NCBI GenBank assembly: GCA_934539245.1
Contig: CAKTCK010000063.1
Location: forward strand, 1-8,534
Direction of reading: 5' to 3'
Origin: an uncultured Faecalibacterium sp.
GTDB lineage: Bacteria; Bacillota; Clostridia; Oscillospirales; Ruminococcaceae
Length of the DNA: 8,534 nucleotides
Position numbers and translations under genes: made by a program. A model generated the notes under the pieces. That model was not told the origin of the DNA. It ran no database searches and saw nothing but the letters and a program-made list of their open reading frames with translations. Shown piece by piece: positions 6,748 to 8,534 of the stretch (positions within the stretch are counted from its first letter, which is position 1; every line of letters starts with the position of its first letter).

Positions 6748-8454
6748 ATGGAGCAAAAACGCCTGTGTCCGTTCTGCATGGAGGCGCTGCCGCCTGCGGC
6801 GACCGTCTGCCCCCATTGCGGGAAGATCTTAGAGGGATGCAACCCGGCGGGCTGCCTGCCGGTGGGCACGGTGCTGGCCGGGCGCTACACTGTGGGCGAG
6901 ATGCGCAGTCTGGACGGCGAGGGTGTGCTGTACAGCGGCGTGGAGAATCTGGGTGCTTTCCGGGTGACCGTCAAGGAGTACCTGCCTGTCACCCTTTCTG
7001 CGGAGCGGGGTGCGGACTGCATCCTGCGCCCCAAGCAGGGGAGTGAGGTGCTGTTCAAGACCACCCGCATGGACTTTGCAGACCTGTACCGCGCCATCCA
7101 GCGCATTACCCCCGCCAGCGGTCTGGAGGCCGTGCTGGACGTGGTGGAGGCCAACAACACCGTGTATGCGGTGCTGGAAAACCTAGGCGGCACCCCGCTG
7201 GAACAGTGGCTGGAAAACCGTCCCGCCCCGGTGCGGGCAGAGGAGGCCTGCACTATGCTGCGCCCGGTGTTTGAGGGCGTGGCGGCCATGCACAAGGCGG
7301 GGCTGGTGCACCGCGGCATCTGCCCGGAGAATATCCGGGTGATGGCAGACGGCCGCTGCCGTCTGGCCGGGTACGCCACCGTGGGTCTACGCACCGCAGG
7401 CAGCGGCCTGCACGAGCAGCTGTACGAGGGCTACTCTGCGCCGGAGCAGTACACCACCGCCGAGTTTGAGGGGCGCTACACCGACGAATACAGCCTTGCC
7501 GCCGTCTTTTACCGCATGGTGTGCGGGCAGGCGCCCATGCCCGCTGCCCAGCGCGTGGTGTCGGACTCTAATCCCCGGGCACGCACCGTAGAGCCTGCCG
7601 TACCGGCCTATGTTTCCGATGTGCTGCAGCTGGGGCTGCGGCTCAAAGTTATGGAGCGCATCCAGACCGTGCCGCAGCTGTATCAGGCGCTTTCCTCCAA
7701 GGAATATACCGCCGAGCTGACCCGCACTATGAAGCCGGAGCCCCCGATGCATCCGGCCCGGGCAGAGCAGAGCGGGCAGGGCAGGGAGCACCTGCTGAGC
7801 CTGAAAGGGCTGCTGGCGGGCATTCTGATCCTGCTTTCCATCCTGATCCTGCTTACCCTGTGGGGCATCGTGAGCAGCAAGGAGGAGCAGACCCCTGCCT
7901 CGGAGCCGAGTTCGGAAGCTGCCAGCAGCGAAGAGTTGAAGCCCCAGAATCTTGTGCCCAACTTTGTGGGCATCGACTACGAGCAGATCAAGAATAACCG
8001 CGAGTACACCAGTATGTACCTCTTCCGGGCGGTGCTGGAGTACAGCGATACCGTGCCCGCCGGGCAGGTCATCCGGCAGGAGCCGGAGGCCGGCGAAGTG
8101 ATGGAGAACGGCGAGGTGATCCAGATCGTGGTCAGTCAGGGCCCGGAAAAGGTGGAGATGCCCAAGATCATCGGTGCATCGCAGGATAAGGCCATTGAGA
8201 TCCTGAGCAGCCGGGGGCTTGTGGCCAGCTGCTTTATGGTGGTGAACGATGGCTCCTACGCCACGGGCTGTGTGGTCTCTGCCAGCGAGGAAGAGGGCGC
8301 TATGGTCACGGTGGGTACGGTGATCACCATATATATCGCCGCAGATCCCAGTGTGCAGATCACCGCCACCCCGGAAGAACCTGCCGCTACCGAGCCTACC
8401 ACCCCGGAAACGCCCCCGGAGGGCAGCACAGAGCCGGAATACGATACCGATTAA
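6748..8454 (+). CDS. Zinc-ribbon, kinase-like (probable pseudokinase) membrane protein with two PASTA domains
   Basis: This protein has 568 residues. An N-terminal zinc ribbon has C7-x2-C10 and C21-x2-C24. A Ser/Thr-kinase-like domain spans about 46-315. A helix at about 352-375 crosses the membrane, leaving two extracellular PASTA units (about 401-468 and 469-533) and a Thr/Pro/Glu-rich tail (538-568). The kinase fold is recognisable from VKEYLP with Lys76, the position of the ATP-contacting lysine, from SAPEQY (230-235) and from YTDEYSLAAVFYRM (244-257). Key catalytic residues are missing: HRD is HRG (188-190, then ICPEN), DFG reads GYA (208-210), and the glycine loop is degenerate (SLDGEG). 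Phosphotransfer is therefore unlikely. In related active kinases such as PrkC/Stk, PASTA domains bind peptidoglycan fragments or lipid II. The protein may sense the cell wall and scaffold rather than phosphorylate, which is inference. It stands alone, without the usual phosphatase neighbour. The C-terminus looks natural. Confidence 0.9.
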   Translation: MEQKRLCPFCMEALPPAATVCPHCGKILEGCNPAGCLPVGTVLAGRYTVGEMRSLDGEGVLYSGVENLGAFRVTVKEYLPVTLSAERGADCILRPKQGSEVLFKTTRMDFADLYRAIQRITPASGLEAVLDVVEANNTVYAVLENLGGTPLEQWLENRPAPVRAEEACTMLRPVFEGVAAMHKAGLVHRGICPENIRVMADGRCRLAGYATVGLRTAGSGLHEQLYEGYSAPEQYTTAEFEGRYTDEYSLAAVFYRMVCGQAPMPAAQRVVSDSNPRARTVEPAVPAYVSDVLQLGLRLKVMERIQTVPQLYQALSSKEYTAELTRTMKPEPPMHPARAEQSGQGREHLLSLKGLLAGILILLSILILLTLWGIVSSKEEQTPASEPSSEAASSEELKPQNLVPNFVGIDYEQIKNNREYTSMYLFRAVLEYSDTVPAGQVIRQEPEAGEVMENGEVIQIVVSQGPEKVEMPKIIGASQDKAIEILSSRGLVASCFMVVNDGSYATGCVVSASEEEGAMVTVGTVITIYIAADPSVQITATPEEPAATEPTTPETPPEGSTEPEYDTD

Positions 8455-8463
8455 ACAATAAAA

Positions 8464-8534
8464 GGGGCTGTTGCAAAATAGCGTCCCTTCAAAGTGTCGA
8501 AAACAGCCGCATTCACCGTACAAATCGGGCAGAA
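8464..8534. mobile_element. Possible terminal inverted repeat of an insertion sequence (incomplete)
   Basis: From 8464 the sequence GGGGCTGTTGCAAAATAGC resembles the ends of several transposase families (such as IS1182- and IS6-like elements), whose tips often read G(G)CTGTTGCAAA. It begins 10 bases after the pseudokinase stop. GGCTGTT (8466-8472) also has an inverted partner AACAGCC (8502-8508). No transposase can be seen because the window ends at 8534. The alternative is a plain intergenic hairpin; the stems here lack a U tract, so it is a poor terminator. Confidence 0.35.

Noticed and set aside
7387..8523. 378-codon open frame on the - strand opposite the pseudokinase
   Set aside because: It is a shadow of the + strand frame with a His/Leu/Arg/Gly-rich composition and no recognisable motif. 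Zinc ribbon, kinase and PASTA signatures lie on the + strand.
1..8534. CRISPR arrays, tRNA or rRNA genes, phage genes
   Set aside because: I found no regularly spaced repeat array, cloverleaf, rRNA-like stretch or phage-type gene on reading both strands.

Overview
The window looks like part of a chromosome from a GC-rich gut Firmicute of the Faecalibacterium/Oscillospiraceae type. This is inferred from GC-rich coding sequence, strong AGGAGG-type ribosome binding sites, lipoprotein signal peptides ending in a lipobox, a YesM/YesN-type two-component pair, and a PASTA-domain protein of the clostridial 'KEY(F/L)P' kinase family. All genes lie on the + strand. Species assignment is a guess from style; no marker gene is present.

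Region 1 (1-3244) is a tightly overlapping three-gene signalling operon. It contains a membrane histidine kinase of the YesM/LytS-like type (5' end outside the window), an AraC-type response regulator (YesN-like), and a lipoprotein of the TRAP-transporter solute-binding (DctP) family. The genes are joined by ATGA and GTGA stop/start overlaps, and an intrinsic terminator closes the unit at about 3249-3296.

Region 2 (3297-6660) is a TRAP transporter operon. A 230-bp leader carries three imperfect CATT...GAAA repeats 20-22 bp apart, two inverted repeats and several weak promoter candidates. It is followed by the transport binding lipoprotein dctP, a GC-rich hairpin with a short U tract, then dctQ and dctM, and a strong terminator. 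The dctP gene has a codon choice quite unlike region 1 (GCT/GTT-rich, no GCG), as expected of a very highly expressed gene. The likely circuit is that the extracellular binding protein and kinase sense a TRAP substrate, the AraC-type regulator binds the repeats, and dctPQM is induced. The substrate cannot be named from the sequence.

Region 3 (6661-8454) is a separately promoted single gene. It encodes an N-terminal zinc ribbon, a protein-kinase fold in which the catalytic Asp (HRD becomes HRG) and the Mg-binding Asp (DFG becomes GYA) are lost, one transmembrane helix and two PASTA domains. It is most simply read as a membrane pseudokinase.

Region 4 (8455-8534) is a short tail beginning with GGGGCTGTTGCAAAAT, which resembles an insertion-sequence end. 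The window stops before this can be confirmed.

The best candidates for something little described are the TRAP-binding-protein/YesMN sensor module with its repeat-bearing target promoter, and the zinc-ribbon PASTA pseudokinase.
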